Shown here piece after piece: positions 23,554 through 37,675 of a stretch of 64,000 nt of DNA (position 1 is the stretch's first letter; each line of letters opens with the position of its first letter). Both the position numbers and the translations under genes were made by a program. The notes beneath the pieces were generated by a model. The model made no database searches, was not told the origin of the DNA, and saw only the letters and a list, made by a program, of their open reading frames with translations. Source of the stretch: Gamsiella multidivaricata (taxonomy: Eukaryota > Mortierellomycota > Mortierellomycetes > Mortierellales > Mortierellaceae); contig NW_026251742.1 of assembly GCF_025024155.1 (NCBI RefSeq), positions 1 to 64,000 of the forward strand. Reading direction: 5' to 3'.

Positions 23554-25125
23554 TTATCCCTTGACCTCCTCGAAGGTGGCTTCATGCTTCTCATCAGCGG
23601 CCTCATCATCATCCTCAATGGTGTGCTCCTGGACGGCCTTGAAGGCGACGGGGAAGGCACCGAGGACACCGACAAAGACGAGGACAACGCAGATGATGAG
23701 CTCGCCCATACCAGCGGTCTTGGGGTGCTCAGCATTGTAGCCCTTCGAGGGGGCGTTACCGATGACCGAGGTCTGGACAACGGGAGCCAAGACACCTCCC
23801 AAGTTCTGGATGAACTTGTAGAAACCGGCGAAGCGAGCAGCCTGGTTGGTGTCGTTGGTGAGGGCACCCATCAACCAGTAAGAGTAACCCTGGTACATGG
23901 CATCAGTAACACCATAGAAGAAGTACAAGAAGTATGGTCCAATGTACTCGCCAGTGTTGTGAACAAGATCAATCATGTGGAAGTCAGCGGGGTTCTTGAC
24001 CCACACGCCATCCTCCTGGATGGGATTGCGGGGTCCGAAGGTGGTCTGGAAGATGATGCCTCCGATCCAGGTGGCGAGCAACACAATGGTCAAGAGAATG
24101 AGACCATAGCGAGCACGGGTGGGACGGGTCCACTGAGCGCGATCCAAGAACTTTCCGTAGAGGATCGAGGCGATAATCTGGGCGGCCCAGTACGACATCG
24201 AGTTCATGTTACGGGAGCGGGTCGTGAAGTTAGAGCCGTTAACAGCGGTGAATTGGTAGGTGTAGAACCAGTTGGAGGTGAAGAACATGGGGATGAGAGC
24301 CAACATGCGCCAGTCCTTGAAAAGGGCAAAGACAGACTTGAGCTCGGAGATGGGGCTCGAGTACTTGATCTTGACGACGTGGGAACCATCCCTGCGGATG
24401 ACCTTGGAGGTGGGCAGCAAGAAGACAGAGATGAGAGCACCGATGGTCATGACGATCATGTAGCCAGCGTACGAGGCAGTGTTGGCACCGCCGGCTGTTT
24501 CGTCGTTCCACTGAATACCGAGGGGGATAACGTTACCGATGACGGCACCAGTGTTGAAGATACCCCAGAAGATGGAGAAGTACTTGCCCTTCTCGTTCTC
24601 TGGTGGGTAACCCATCATGACGGCACCCTGGGCAGTCCACAACCAACCAGCACCAATACCAAGCAAGCAGGAGGCAATGACGACAAAGACGATGGATTGG
24701 ATGTAGAAGTAGGCAAGGTATGATCCAACATAGAGGACATAAGTCAAGCCTCCGAGAATGAGAAGAACACGGTGACCGAGAATGTTGAAGAGAGCGCCAG
24801 CGAAGAGGGAGGAGAAAGCGAACACGAGGGAAAGAGCGGTACCGGCGCGGTTACCGACATCAGAGTCCTTGGAGGAAAGGCCGTACTGACCGGTACCCTG
24901 GAGGGAGTTGAACATTCCAGGGCAGCAGAAACAGATGAAACCCTAGAAAATATATGCATGCAGTCCAAATATCGGTCAGCGTGCTGTTCCTGAGGGTACG
25001 TGTTGTGTAGCTGGACAGCAGGAGACGAAGAGCGACTCTTGGCTTCCAACGCTGCTTGGCAGGTGAAGCGGATCGATACTCACCAGGATGATGACCTGGG
25101 TCATGGGATCGTTGAGCCTGACCAT
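23554..25125 (-). CDS. UNC93-like / DUF895 major-facilitator membrane protein
   Basis: Exons 25125-25084 (14 codons) and 24942-23554 join in phase to 476 residues. About eleven to twelve membrane segments are visible. Family signature: 'FICFCCPGMFNSLQGTGQYG' at the start, then 'GAGWLWTAQGAVMMGYP', 'KGKYFSIFWGIFNTGAVIG', 'LIPMFFTSNWFYTYQF' and 'GVTDAMYQGYSYWLMGALTN'. The tail is acidic and cytosolic (EDDDEAADEKHE). UNC93-like fungal proteins are MFS relatives of uncertain substrate, so I name the family only. Codon use is strongly C-ending, suggesting high expression. The first exon is short but in phase with a good GTGAGT donor. Confidence 0.93.
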
Positions 25126-25251
25126 GGCGACTGCTGGAAAGAAGGAGAAACAGGGAAAGCGGGAAAGGAGAGGGAGAGGGAGGATGAATGAGAGACCTAT
25201 GGGTGAAGAAGAAAAAAAAAAGAGGGCAAGGCGAGGTGCGATGATGAGGAG

Positions 25252-25258
25252 TTTTATA
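25252..25258 (-). promoter_or_regulatory. TATA box of the UNC93-like gene
   Basis: TATAAAA read leftwards, about 130 bases before the start codon at 25125, followed by a CT-rich leader. Confidence 0.6.
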
Positions 25259-28200
25259 GTCTTGGCCCTCAACTAGTGTGGTGTACGTTAATACATTGGA
25301 GGGTGAATGTGCCTGCTTGCTCATTGAATGAATAAATGGAGCAGAATGAGAGCAGAAGTTTATTTCGCTAACACGGACAAGCTATTTCCCATTTCAATCC
25401 CAATTCATCTTGGCTCACTTTTCTTTGACTCCAAAGGACTGTAAACAACTCTAGTCTAAACAAGGTTGCCAGACTGCAGTTTGTTGTCAACTTGACACAC
25501 AAACACACCCTAGAGTTAGGTCCACCGTACACAAGCTGCAGCCTGCAACCTGCGGCTACGGACGCTACCGAAACTGCAACATGCCAGTTACGGTACAGGA
25601 CACACGCAGAAAAACATATCAATAGTTCACCGTGGATTTGGTAGGCGAAAGGACATCGATATTGATAGAAATGAAATAGAGTGAAAACGGAGTTTGATTT
25701 CTGGGTAACCGGGCGAGTTGCCAAAAGTAATCTGAGGATGCTATTCGTTTTAGACCTTTGGAATTCAAACATGCTTCATAAATACGCCTCAACCCTCGTT
25801 TTTGCACTCCACTCGGGCGCTGATACTCCTATATGAGAGCAAACTGCGACGGTCAATGATGAATACTCCGCATTGTGCTCGAACCCCGTTGAAATGTACA
25901 AAAAACGCACAATCCCTCCCGCCCTGAGCACAACGAACACAAACTTGATTATCAACAGGCATTGAGCGGATTACAAAGGCGCACAAGACTCCCTAGACAA
26001 CGCTTAGTTTGTCTGGAAACGGACGAACACCAGTAGACTCGATCACCATAGAGATAAAGAATATCAGGATGGTCAATGTTCTTCGATTTCTTTTTGGAAG
26101 AAAAGTGGAGCCCTAGGCTGCGGCTGGTACAGTGAATGTGCGGAACAAATTGAAGAATCGTTCCTCCGTTGTACGACGTTCTCGTTGGACGATAGCATAT
26201 CAGTGCCATCAAATAGGGGCTGTTTGTTCTTTATCGACCCACCGTTTTGCATGAACTTTGTGTGCACGCATGTCTCACTCGCTCGGCGCCTAATCGTGTC
26301 CTACATGTAGGCAAACAGCTTTTCATGGTTTTATTTTGACCGATAATTGTGCAGCAGTGTTGACAGTCAGCAGATAAAAAATCTATTTTTTTTATTTTTT
26401 ATTTTGCTGCTGCTGTTGATGTTGATGTCGATGGTTACGGCAGGGCTCGATATCGCTCAAGTCAGGTGTACCCATGCTAATTGTTTGCTGCGCCTTTGAC
26501 CAGTTGAGCGAACGCAGCGGAAAACAACGCCTAAAGATGGAGTCCGTTCCAGCCTCCTGAAAGGTTGCCGAGGCGCCTCCAGCGCACAACAAAAGGTTGC
26601 CCAAGGTTAGAGTTTGGGAGTACAATCAAGGAATCAAGGTTTGTGCCATATGTTGTCAACACCAGAGTCTACTGTCAACAAACAAACAGAAATAACAGGG
26701 TTTGTGTAGAATTACAGATAGATGTGCCGGACTAAAGAACCAGATCATCACTTCGCCAAAGCGTGAAGCGTGAGTTTCATTTCAGAGCCACTCTTATTTC
26801 CTTGTTCTCGGTATCTACTGGTGGTCGCTTGTGGTTGTTGCCACATATAGCCACGCATTGCTTGTTTGTGCTCTTGCAATGTTTATCTAGTCTCCAAGGC
26901 CTCTAGACCTCACTTCCTCCCCGTGAACTGAAGTTCAGATGGTACGACCTAGCCTTCATGGAACATTGCTGATTGTACCATGTTTGCAATGCAAGGGAGC
27001 GCCCTGGAAAGAATCACTCGTCTTGTAAAGAGTTATCAGTCTTCATCTTCACCACAGAACAGAAGAAACTACAACCGGAGTTTGTGGAGAAAGAAGAATA
27101 GCAATAGCGCGATTTTTTTTTTTTTTTTTTTAGCGCTCTCGTTATTGTCGACATAAAACCATAGCCATGAAATTACCTTCACTTTGTGTCCCCACTCCGT
27201 GCTCTGGCACTTTAACAAGACCAATGTTATCAAGTTTACAGATGGTATCGCTCTCTCATACTGATTCTAGGGCGCCACTTCGAGCACAGTCTAACCAGAA
27301 ACCCGAGGATGTCGCTATGCTTGACCACAACGGATGAGAGCGATAGGCGATCGTTGGGTCATACATATTCCATGCTTCCAATCCGACGAATGCGATGAGC
27401 ATGATTTGGCCCCATTGCTGTGCTGGTTCTTAATGTTTCTAGATATCAGGAAAGAAAGACTATCATCCGAGGATAGCACATCGCTCGCTTAACCACCTAC
27501 TTGGCAAATCCTGTGTGGACTTACGCGGAGCCTTCAGTTTGACGAGAAAAAAATTATCCGCCATAGTACTTTGTAGTATTGGTTCGATAGTCCTACTGCT
27601 ATTTGAATTCACCTCTTGACATACTAGACCATACCTCTCACAAGCGGCACAGGGAAGCTCGTCTCTTCAACCTCCTTTAGTACAATGTGTAGAGTGTATG
27701 CTACTTAATTACTTTTTTCTTCCTCAAAAAGCATTTTGCCCTTGTACGGCAATGCTGATTGACCAGAAAAACAACACAATACAGCTAACGCGTCTGAATC
27801 ACGATGGGTTTCCACGCCAACATCGGCGAATATCCTGCTAGGGCTGCTTTGAGCTATCGCTGCCTTTCGCAGCTTGGACTGTGTTGTTTGTTTGATGCAA
27901 TGGGATATGCTTCCTGCCTTATACAAATATTATCCGTAGTGCGCGTTTGTTGTTATTAGGCCTACAATGCGGGATGGACAGCCCAATGGTCCCTCCACTC
28001 CACTGCTGCTCTTTATTTGTGTACTGATGCCTGATTACAGCCTTGTCAAGTGTTTGACCCTTGTCCTGAGAGAACAAACAAATGTACGAACGCCCACGCG
28101 ATGGACAACAGATAAATCCGATCAAATTGTATGGGTGGGCTCTGTGAACTCTTTTTTCTTTTTCGTCTCTAATAGAGATACAAAATGGGTTTGCGTGAGC

Positions 28201-29354
28201 GGAGATGAAGAGCAGCGTGTCCGTTCAATATTCTCTTCCACGGATACATCCAGAGTGGAGGGTAGGAGTTGCAAACCTTAGCGTGCCTAGCCCTCGGATA
28301 AAAGAAAAACGAGCTGCTCAGGTACTGCTTTCTATAAGAAGCCACCTCGTTTCCCGTTTACAATTGTAATATCGAGCAGTGGGCGCTGCCTCTAAGCCCT
28401 CTAAGCAGCGCAGGCGCACTCTTTACACACACTGTAAATCATGCCGTAGGTAGAAAATCATTCCATCCCGATCATAATCGCTCATACAAAAAGAACCGTA
28501 TGAAGGGCTATGAAAAAGAGATATCCAAGGGTGGAAGTCTCGGTGATCCATCGTTCTGCTAGAATGGCGTTAGACACTAGCTGAGGTCGCTTTTTTTTTT
28601 TGTCCCCAGAGAATCACCTCTGTGTGAATGCGCCATACCTTAGATAGCACTCCGCAACAACAGAGTTTTGCCCATCCTCTCCAGTTGAGACAACAAAGCG
28701 ATGATTGTACACCCATATGGACCGGATAACGAAGCAAGATACACTATCAAGTTTGAGAGCCCTTGCCAGTGGGGCGGATAAGTGGATAGGTGGGAATAAT
28801 CATGGCGTTCCGAAGACGATCATGCATTCGAAAGGGCGACCCGGGCATATATTCCTCAGACAACCCACCCACGAGCGTGCCTGCCCTTGACTTCAGCCTT
28901 TCTTACTGTAAAAATAGACCGAAAGGGCCATCAACTGACCCTCCACGGTGCTGCTCCCCTTTTTGCGATCCTTTTTATCTCGGTCATCTCCAGCCAAACA
29001 AAAGTCGCTTCGTATCTCGCGAGAACATCTTGGTGTGCGATAATAGGCCCGATCTCGAGAGAGAAAGTCGATTAACCCGCTCTCCGTAACCTTCTCACTC
29101 TCTCGCTCCCATCGATCCTTTACTTGCACTTGCTCCCATTGGAACCTCCCCCACCAGTTTTCCCTGTGGTAACATATATAGCAACCACTACCATCTGGCT
29201 CGCCCTCGCTTCGCTCTTTCGAACCTACCCCACATCCATTCCAATACCCATTTTTGCTTCCATCTTCACAACCTCTCCTCTGAGGTCGATCTCCACGTCT
29301 CGCTATTGCACACTTCTTCTCAATATATTACACAGTATTTCCACAACTGCCTCC
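25259..29354. other. 4.1 kb gene desert
   Basis: No open frame with coding-like sequence, no tRNA cloverleaf and no long repeat that I can see. Contains simple T or A runs (26388-26405, 27115-27132, 28590) and a CAGCAGCAA-type tract on the minus strand near 26405. The last 250 bases are a CT-rich leader for the bHLH gene and include a frame open from 29124 that does not look coding. The function of the rest is unknown; a long regulatory region for the bHLH gene is possible. Confidence 0.4.
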
Positions 29355-30362
29355 ATGACCGCCACAAAGTCCCCTTCAACATCTCACACCAAGAACGTGT
29401 TTCGACTCCATGGCGTCAACGTCCTCAACAGAAAGAACGTCGACTCTATAGCACGACTCACTGCTCTTGAAAGACGTCGCGCGACACATATCCTGGACGA
29501 GCGGCAGCGACGTGATACTATGAACCAGCTCTTGACAGAACTTGCCAGCCTCGTTCGCGAATCCACTTCAGAAATCGATTTGACACAGCAACAATCATGT
29601 CTGCAATCACAGCCTCCACAATCCATACTCAATTCAGACGGCACAGAGAAACGGCCGCCCGTAAAATCCAACTCCATCACCACTCTCCGCAACGCCATCG
29701 CTGAAATCCGGCGGCTGCGTGCCTGCGCAGGTCTCCAGGCTATCGGCCGATCAAACCACACCTCCCCTACTCCCACACCCTCTCGCCGGTCCTCATCGCG
29801 CTCGACCTCGCCCTCCCTGTGCGATCTCGCATCCCTATCGGCCCTCGCAGAGCTGGCATCCCAGTATGGCCAAGAATTTGATAGCAACGAAAACTCCTGC
29901 GACTCCTCTCCCGCGTCCTCACCCAATTTGACTACTCTCCGCGCGTTGTCCCCGACATCGACATCTGACGCACCGGCTATCTTCTCTGACATCTCCTTCG
30001 GCCAACTTTACTCCCCACCACTCTCACCATCCAGTCCTTCGTCCCAGACAAACTTTTCGATCGCATTACCGGTCATGAACGCAACCTACACCAATACCGG
30101 TCAGACACAGATTCTGCCGCCATTGTCATCCATTGTTCAGTCGGCCTGTATTACGCCATATAACTATCAGCACCAGCAAGCGCATCCTGCACAACCAATC
30201 TTTTGCACGACGCAGTACGAGCCCACATCGTCGTCATCGTCAACGTCCCCCGGGAATTCCGAGTCATTGTCTTCTACGGTCTGCTTTCCAGAGCCATCCA
30301 TCGCGCACTCGTCGCACTTTTCATCGACCTACCAGTCGTCATCGTCCTTTCCACCACTGTAA
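29355..30362 (+). CDS. bHLH transcription factor
   Basis: Single exon, 335 residues from the ATG at 29355; an upstream in-frame ATG at 29124 would add 77 residues of leader-like sequence and is not preferred. The basic helix-loop-helix reads 'RRATHILDERQRRDTMNQLL', loop, then 'NSITTLRNAIAEIRRL' (about residues 40-125). The His-Glu-Arg pattern of E-box-binding bHLH proteins is present (H, E and R at basic positions 5, 9 and 13). The loop is long and Ser/Gln-rich, which is unusual. The rest is Ser/Thr/Pro-rich, like an activation region. Expected to bind E-box DNA as a dimer in the nucleus; target genes unknown. The long intergenic region upstream suggests complex control. Confidence 0.85.
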   Translation: MTATKSPSTSHTKNVFRLHGVNVLNRKNVDSIARLTALERRRATHILDERQRRDTMNQLLTELASLVRESTSEIDLTQQQSCLQSQPPQSILNSDGTEKRPPVKSNSITTLRNAIAEIRRLRACAGLQAIGRSNHTSPTPTPSRRSSSRSTSPSLCDLASLSALAELASQYGQEFDSNENSCDSSPASSPNLTTLRALSPTSTSDAPAIFSDISFGQLYSPPLSPSSPSSQTNFSIALPVMNATYTNTGQTQILPPLSSIVQSACITPYNYQHQQAHPAQPIFCTTQYEPTSSSSSTSPGNSESLSSTVCFPEPSIAHSSHFSSTYQSSSSFPPL

Positions 30363-30417
30363 ATCCTCGCTGGGATCTATCCCATTGGGAGATCCTTCCA
30401 TGCTTGCTTTGATAGCA

Positions 30418-30556
30418 CATTATTGGCCCGACTCAATTTAAGAGAGATTAAAATTTCCTCTATGCTTTTTGTGTTTGCATTTGTGGAGGTTGGCACAAAA
30501 TCCATGCAATATAAATTGTAAATTTTTATCTCCCTTGAATTGAGTCGGGCCATTAT
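30418..30556. repeat. Inverted repeat (MITE or hairpin) between convergent genes
   Basis: Arms near 30418-30457 and 30517-30556 share GGCCCGACTCAATT and AAATTT blocks with about 32 of 38 bases pairing. The loop is about 60 bases. Placed between the stops of the bHLH gene (plus) and the kelch-like gene (minus), it could act on transcript ends of both or be a tiny transposon remnant. Confidence 0.75.
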
Positions 30557-30633
30557 TTATTATGGGTGGATATCGCTATCAGCGTTGAAAATAAATAAAA
30601 AAATAAAAACATAAAAAGAATCTCTGCCGACCA

Positions 30634-32538
30634 CTATGCAGCATAGCCATCACCGTTGGACGGAGCAATATACTGAGGATTGGCTGGGGTATAGCTAGAG
30701 TGCGTCGGGGTATAGGCTTGACTAACAGGGGTCTGGGGAGTGGAGGCGCTCGTCGGAGGAGCATAGATCGCTTGGCTATAGCTGTGGTGAGGGCTGATTT
30801 CTGAGGTATGGGGCTGGAAAATGGTTGGCTGCTGGGCCTGGGATGTGGGCACAAATGTTGGTGGCACGTAGTTGTATGGCTCCTGAGCCTGGGGTTGAGC
30901 CTGGGGTTGGAAGATTACTGGAGGCGTCTGTTGGTGTGAGACCGTAATAGGCTGCGCAGCGTAGATATCCTGCTGCTGGGGGACATACGCTTGGTGTGGG
31001 TTGTACTGCTGCTGCTGGTACTGCAATTGCTGATTCTGAGCCATGGCGTCCTGTTGCTGCTGAAGGACATAGTTCTGGTCCATCAAGGGCATCGCAACAG
31101 GATTGTGGGTCTTACAAGGGTCCTGGTACGCAGCATTGGGTACGGGCTTTGCAGACGATTTGCGGCGATGACGAATGAAAAGGAATGCGATCAGGGCAAT
31201 TACAGCTAAACCCCCGACCACGCCGCCAATAATGGCTCCAATGGGGGCTTGGCTGGAACCACCAGGCGAAGTGTTAGAGGGCTGAGGATTAGTTGGTTTG
31301 ACAAGACCTGGTCCGCTCCAGACTCCTGCCACGGTATCGAAGCTATTGAAGACTACTGCGCCGTTAGCGGCGGAGCCGTAGGTTACAATCTGGCTGCCGA
31401 CGGCTGTGGCCACCATGTTGGAGGCAAAGGGAGGAACATTGCCTGGAATCGACACGCGCTGCAATCTGGACTGGACAGGGTTGATAGAGTACAGCAGTGT
31501 AGAACCGTCAGAAGCCTTTCCATCGGAATGAAAGAGAAGGTTAGGTTAGTACATGGTGGTCAGGATCGTACCTGCTTACTCAACGAACGTGGATGTGCAG
31601 TGCCACAGCCATAAATACATTACCTTATCTAGGATATAGCCAACGCCTATCATCGTGAGGGAAAAGGCACTGTTTGTCAAAGTGATTCCGTCCATGTCCA
31701 CGGTCTGGGGACTCGAAAGCGACAGGATGCGGTCCTGGTTTGAATTAATCGGCGATGCCGAGTCCAAGGTCGTGAAAATCCATCCGCTGCCGTTTTTGTC
31801 GAACACAACATGGAATCCTTGGGCGGGCGTATTAGTTGACGCAACATATGCGCCCACGCTCAACAAGGGGTTAGATGTTGGGTAGTTGGACAGGACAAAG
31901 CTGCGGACAAAAAAAACGTCGAAGATGAGTACAACACGGATAAACGTGAATCCAGTGACCAAAGAACAAACAACAATCAACATGCTCTTGAATAAAAGTA
32001 GTAAAAATGCGAGGTAAATACAAAAAACGCATCTGATAAAAAACACTTACTCTCGTGAGCTACTAACGATGGCCGTTGCATTGTATCGGAAGCCCGACCA
32101 AGCCGATTTGGTGTCAGGGTTGGTGGTATTTGTGACTCCTGTGATCCAATTCAGATTGCCAACTGCTCCCGAGAGCGAGAATAGTCTGTTGGAGACGAGT
32201 CCAATGGTAGGGAAGTTGGCGGGGATATCGATGGCACCATTCGAGTAAACGTTGGTAAAATAGGTCTTTGGCCCGAACTGCTGGATGAACATCGGACTAC
32301 TGCTAGAGGCCATGTTTCCTTCATAGGAGAAACAAGTCTTTGGTGCAGAGCTGCTCCAGAACAACGAGCTGGTCTGGTTACCGACAAAGGTGGCAGCGGG
32401 CGAGGTAATGTTGGCAAGGTTAACGCTGTAAATCTCCAGACGGCCCTCGTTCGAGGCTGGGACTCCGGCAAGGTAAATGGAATTTTGTGAGGGAGCGGGT
32501 GCAATGCACGGGTAGGAGTATGTGGGGATAGCACTCAT
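30634..32538 (-). CDS. Single-pass membrane protein with kelch-like extracellular region and Gln/Pro-rich tail
   Basis: Exons 32538-32051, 31900-31624 and 31515-30634 join in phase to 548 residues. The first 340 residues hold beta-propeller-like repeats rich in Gly, Ser, Asn and aromatic residues, with many N-glycosylation sequons. A single strong membrane span (AIIGGVVGGLAVIALIAFLF) is followed by a basic stop (RHRRK) and a 200-residue cytosolic tail rich in Gln, Pro and Tyr. This architecture (propeller, span, low-complexity tail) is common among cell-surface proteins of Mortierella-type fungi. I see no clean signal peptide at MSAIPTYSYPC, so a short upstream exon may be missing. Function unknown. 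Confidence 0.8.
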
Positions 32539-35376
<2,838 letters not shown>

Positions 35377-35534
35377 TTCCGGATAAGGCTCTAGCAATTA
35401 GGCATGGTGCTCCGTATAATAAAGAAAAAAAATTGAACAAATTCGTATTATATGTATTTACAGTTGAACATTACCGATATGGATGCCGATCATCATCAAA
35501 AAAAGAAGGGGTTGAAATGGATGCTCTACTGCCT

Positions 35535-36787
35535 TTATGCTCTCACTGCTTGCGCGTGCATCTTGGAGTCTGAGGTTTCCATAGGCGAAAGAATTTCTGC
35601 AGGCTTGGTCGATGTTACGGCTGTAGGTAACAATGGGTTTGAACTAAGGATCAACTGTGTTGCTTCAAGGACATCTCTTGCATCGTTCCAGTACATAACA
35701 TGAGTCTTGACTAGCTGTGGATTCTCCTTGATCTCTTTCTCCAGCAAGAGGCCTCGACGGGCAAGTACAACGTCCTTACTCTGAAGACGCGTAGAGGGGC
35801 AAAAATCATTGGTCGAATCACCCATGTAGATCACTTGTTTCCAGGATTGGGCGTCGATCAGCTTTTGGATCTCGCGGCCCTTGCAGAGGTTGGGTTGGCA
35901 GGGCAAGGGGCAGTTGTGGGGCTCCTTATCCAGACCATGAAATCGGATGACATCCAGACGACCTCTTTCGTCAAAAGCTGCAGGGTTCGTAATGACCTTT
36001 GTAAACAGTTGATCAATATTATATGCCTAGAGGAGGGGGTTGAACAAGAATATCTCAAAATGAGCTTTACGTCTTGGTGCTAGGTAGCATTAGGATACGA
36101 ACCACGTCAAACAAGGACTTGTACCTTAAGAACGGTCTCGATGTACACCGTATTGGCATCAGAGAGAATGTACAGCTCCGCACCCTGAGACTTCATCAGT
36201 CGCAGGGCCTCGATCATTTCAGGAGCCTATAGGGATAAGCAGGTGGATATTCAGAGACTGGAGTCGCTGGCAACGCGAGATGTGGGGTTGTAACTTCATT
36301 CAGGATATCCATCAGGTATTTACAAAAGGGATCTGGCTAAGAGTCCTCTCGATGTCTCCTCTAAACACACCGCGATCGAATAACTCTCCCAAAAGACGCT
36401 GTCTAAAGGATGGGCGAGGTCATAGGATCACCTCGTCAGCAAACCATTGAACGTCGTCTCCCACACGTTCACACATACGTTAGACAAGAAGCTTTGCATG
36501 TGAGGATAGGACAAGCTCTTACTGAAGATCGGTCCACTGGACCTTTCCGACGGCATCCAACTGTTGTTGGTAGAGCTCTTTGCTTAAATTCTCAAAGACC
36601 CAGTTGTCAGAGTCGGCATCGATCAAAGTCCTGATGTTTGAAAAGGTTATGAGTGATATATAATCATATCATTAGCAAAGTGTTAAGGAGATGTAGTAGG
36701 GGTGAGTTTATGGTCTTACCAGTCAAAGTCAAAGACAAAGAGGCGCTCAGCAAGTGGTGGTACAGCTGGGATGGAGGTGGAAAGCAT
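35535..36787 (-). CDS. HAD-superfamily phosphatase, PHOSPHO1/2 family
   Basis: Exons 36787-36720, 36630-36523, 36402-36324, 36226-36125 and 36026-35535 join to 282 residues. The catalytic motif FDFDWTLIDADSDNW (nucleophile Asp20, acid Asp22) is formed across intron 1. Later come 'GAELYILSDANTVYIETVL' (motif II region), the family's Cys-rich stretch 'CPLPCQPNLCKG' and the motif III/IV sequence 'YMGDSTNDFCPSTRL'. Known members dephosphorylate phosphocholine and phosphoethanolamine (PHOSPHO1) or pyridoxal 5'-phosphate (PHOSPHO2). Which one applies cannot be told from sequence alone. Cytosolic, Mg-dependent (family knowledge). Convergent with WDR5 across 158 bases. Confidence 0.93.
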
Positions 36788-37675
36788 GCTGTGGAATATG
36801 TAGTGTCGAATATCAGGGTTGAAAATGAAGGATTAGAAAAGTAAAATGGGTGGAAGGTGTCGTGAAGAATGGGACCCATTTCTACGGTTCTTTTTATACG
36901 TTTTGTGGATACCATGATATCCTTTTGTCCATGATATTTGAGTCTCGCCGGACATACAAGACTGACACGGAAATGAGTGCACTCATGGCATTCGTGTACT
37001 AAGTTACTGTTGTCATTCGTGATTACTCGTGTATGTGCCTGCCTCTCTTTCTCTCTCTTGGCCCAACAGTGGCACCAGAGACGACCGTGTGTTCGTATCC
37101 TTGCTGCCGATTCGAAGCCCATTCATTAAGAGGGTCAAATCAAGAACACAGATAGTGAAAGACAGAGCGACAGCGATTTCAACAATACGATGGTCATTTT
37201 CATTCTGTACTTGCCGCCAACATGATCATACAAGGCCCAACCATTGGTGGTTCTGCAAGACACTTTTTTCATTTCTTGTAATGAATAGGGGAACGCCTGA
37301 ATCTGCTTAGACCCGTTACTTTTGTTTGAATTGCTCATTCTTTGGCTTCCTATCGAAAGGCGGACCTGTACACACGTGGAGAAGTCGGTGAATCCGAGGC
37401 GACTCGTACCATGCTGAACACCTCCCAATCTGAAGTCTTCGGCGAAGCACCTTTCGATGTCATCATACTCCTGCCAAAACAACAGGGGTGAACAAACAAC
37501 ATGCACTGCGATTTTTTTTATTTTTTATTTTTTATTTTTTTTGTCAACTTGTCTGGATGAGGAGAGATCAAAGGGAAAGAAAAAAAGAAGCAAGCATACG
37601 AAGAAAGAATTAAAACAAATGTGAAAAGCCGGTTCCAAAAAAAAAAGGAACAAAATTGTTGAGGCTGGAGCCGTT
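36788..37675 (-). other. Intergenic with a doubtful small coding region
   Basis: 890 bases between the PHOSPHO start and the antizyme stop. On the minus strand a start near 37461 (MMTSKGASPKTSDWEVFSM), a GTACGA donor and an acceptor near 37366 would continue into 'IQAFPYSLQEMKKVSCRTT' and 'NGWALYDHV', faintly like a truncated cytochrome b5 start. The frame soon runs into hydrophobic sequence and a stop. I cannot support it as a gene; it may be a relic. Confidence 0.25.

Noticed and set aside
23584..24723. 379-codon open frame on the plus strand
   Set aside because: Antisense shadow of the UNC93-like gene, produced by its biased codon use.
25880..25895. CTCGAACCCC resembling a tRNA T-loop
   Set aside because: No cloverleaf around it on either strand.
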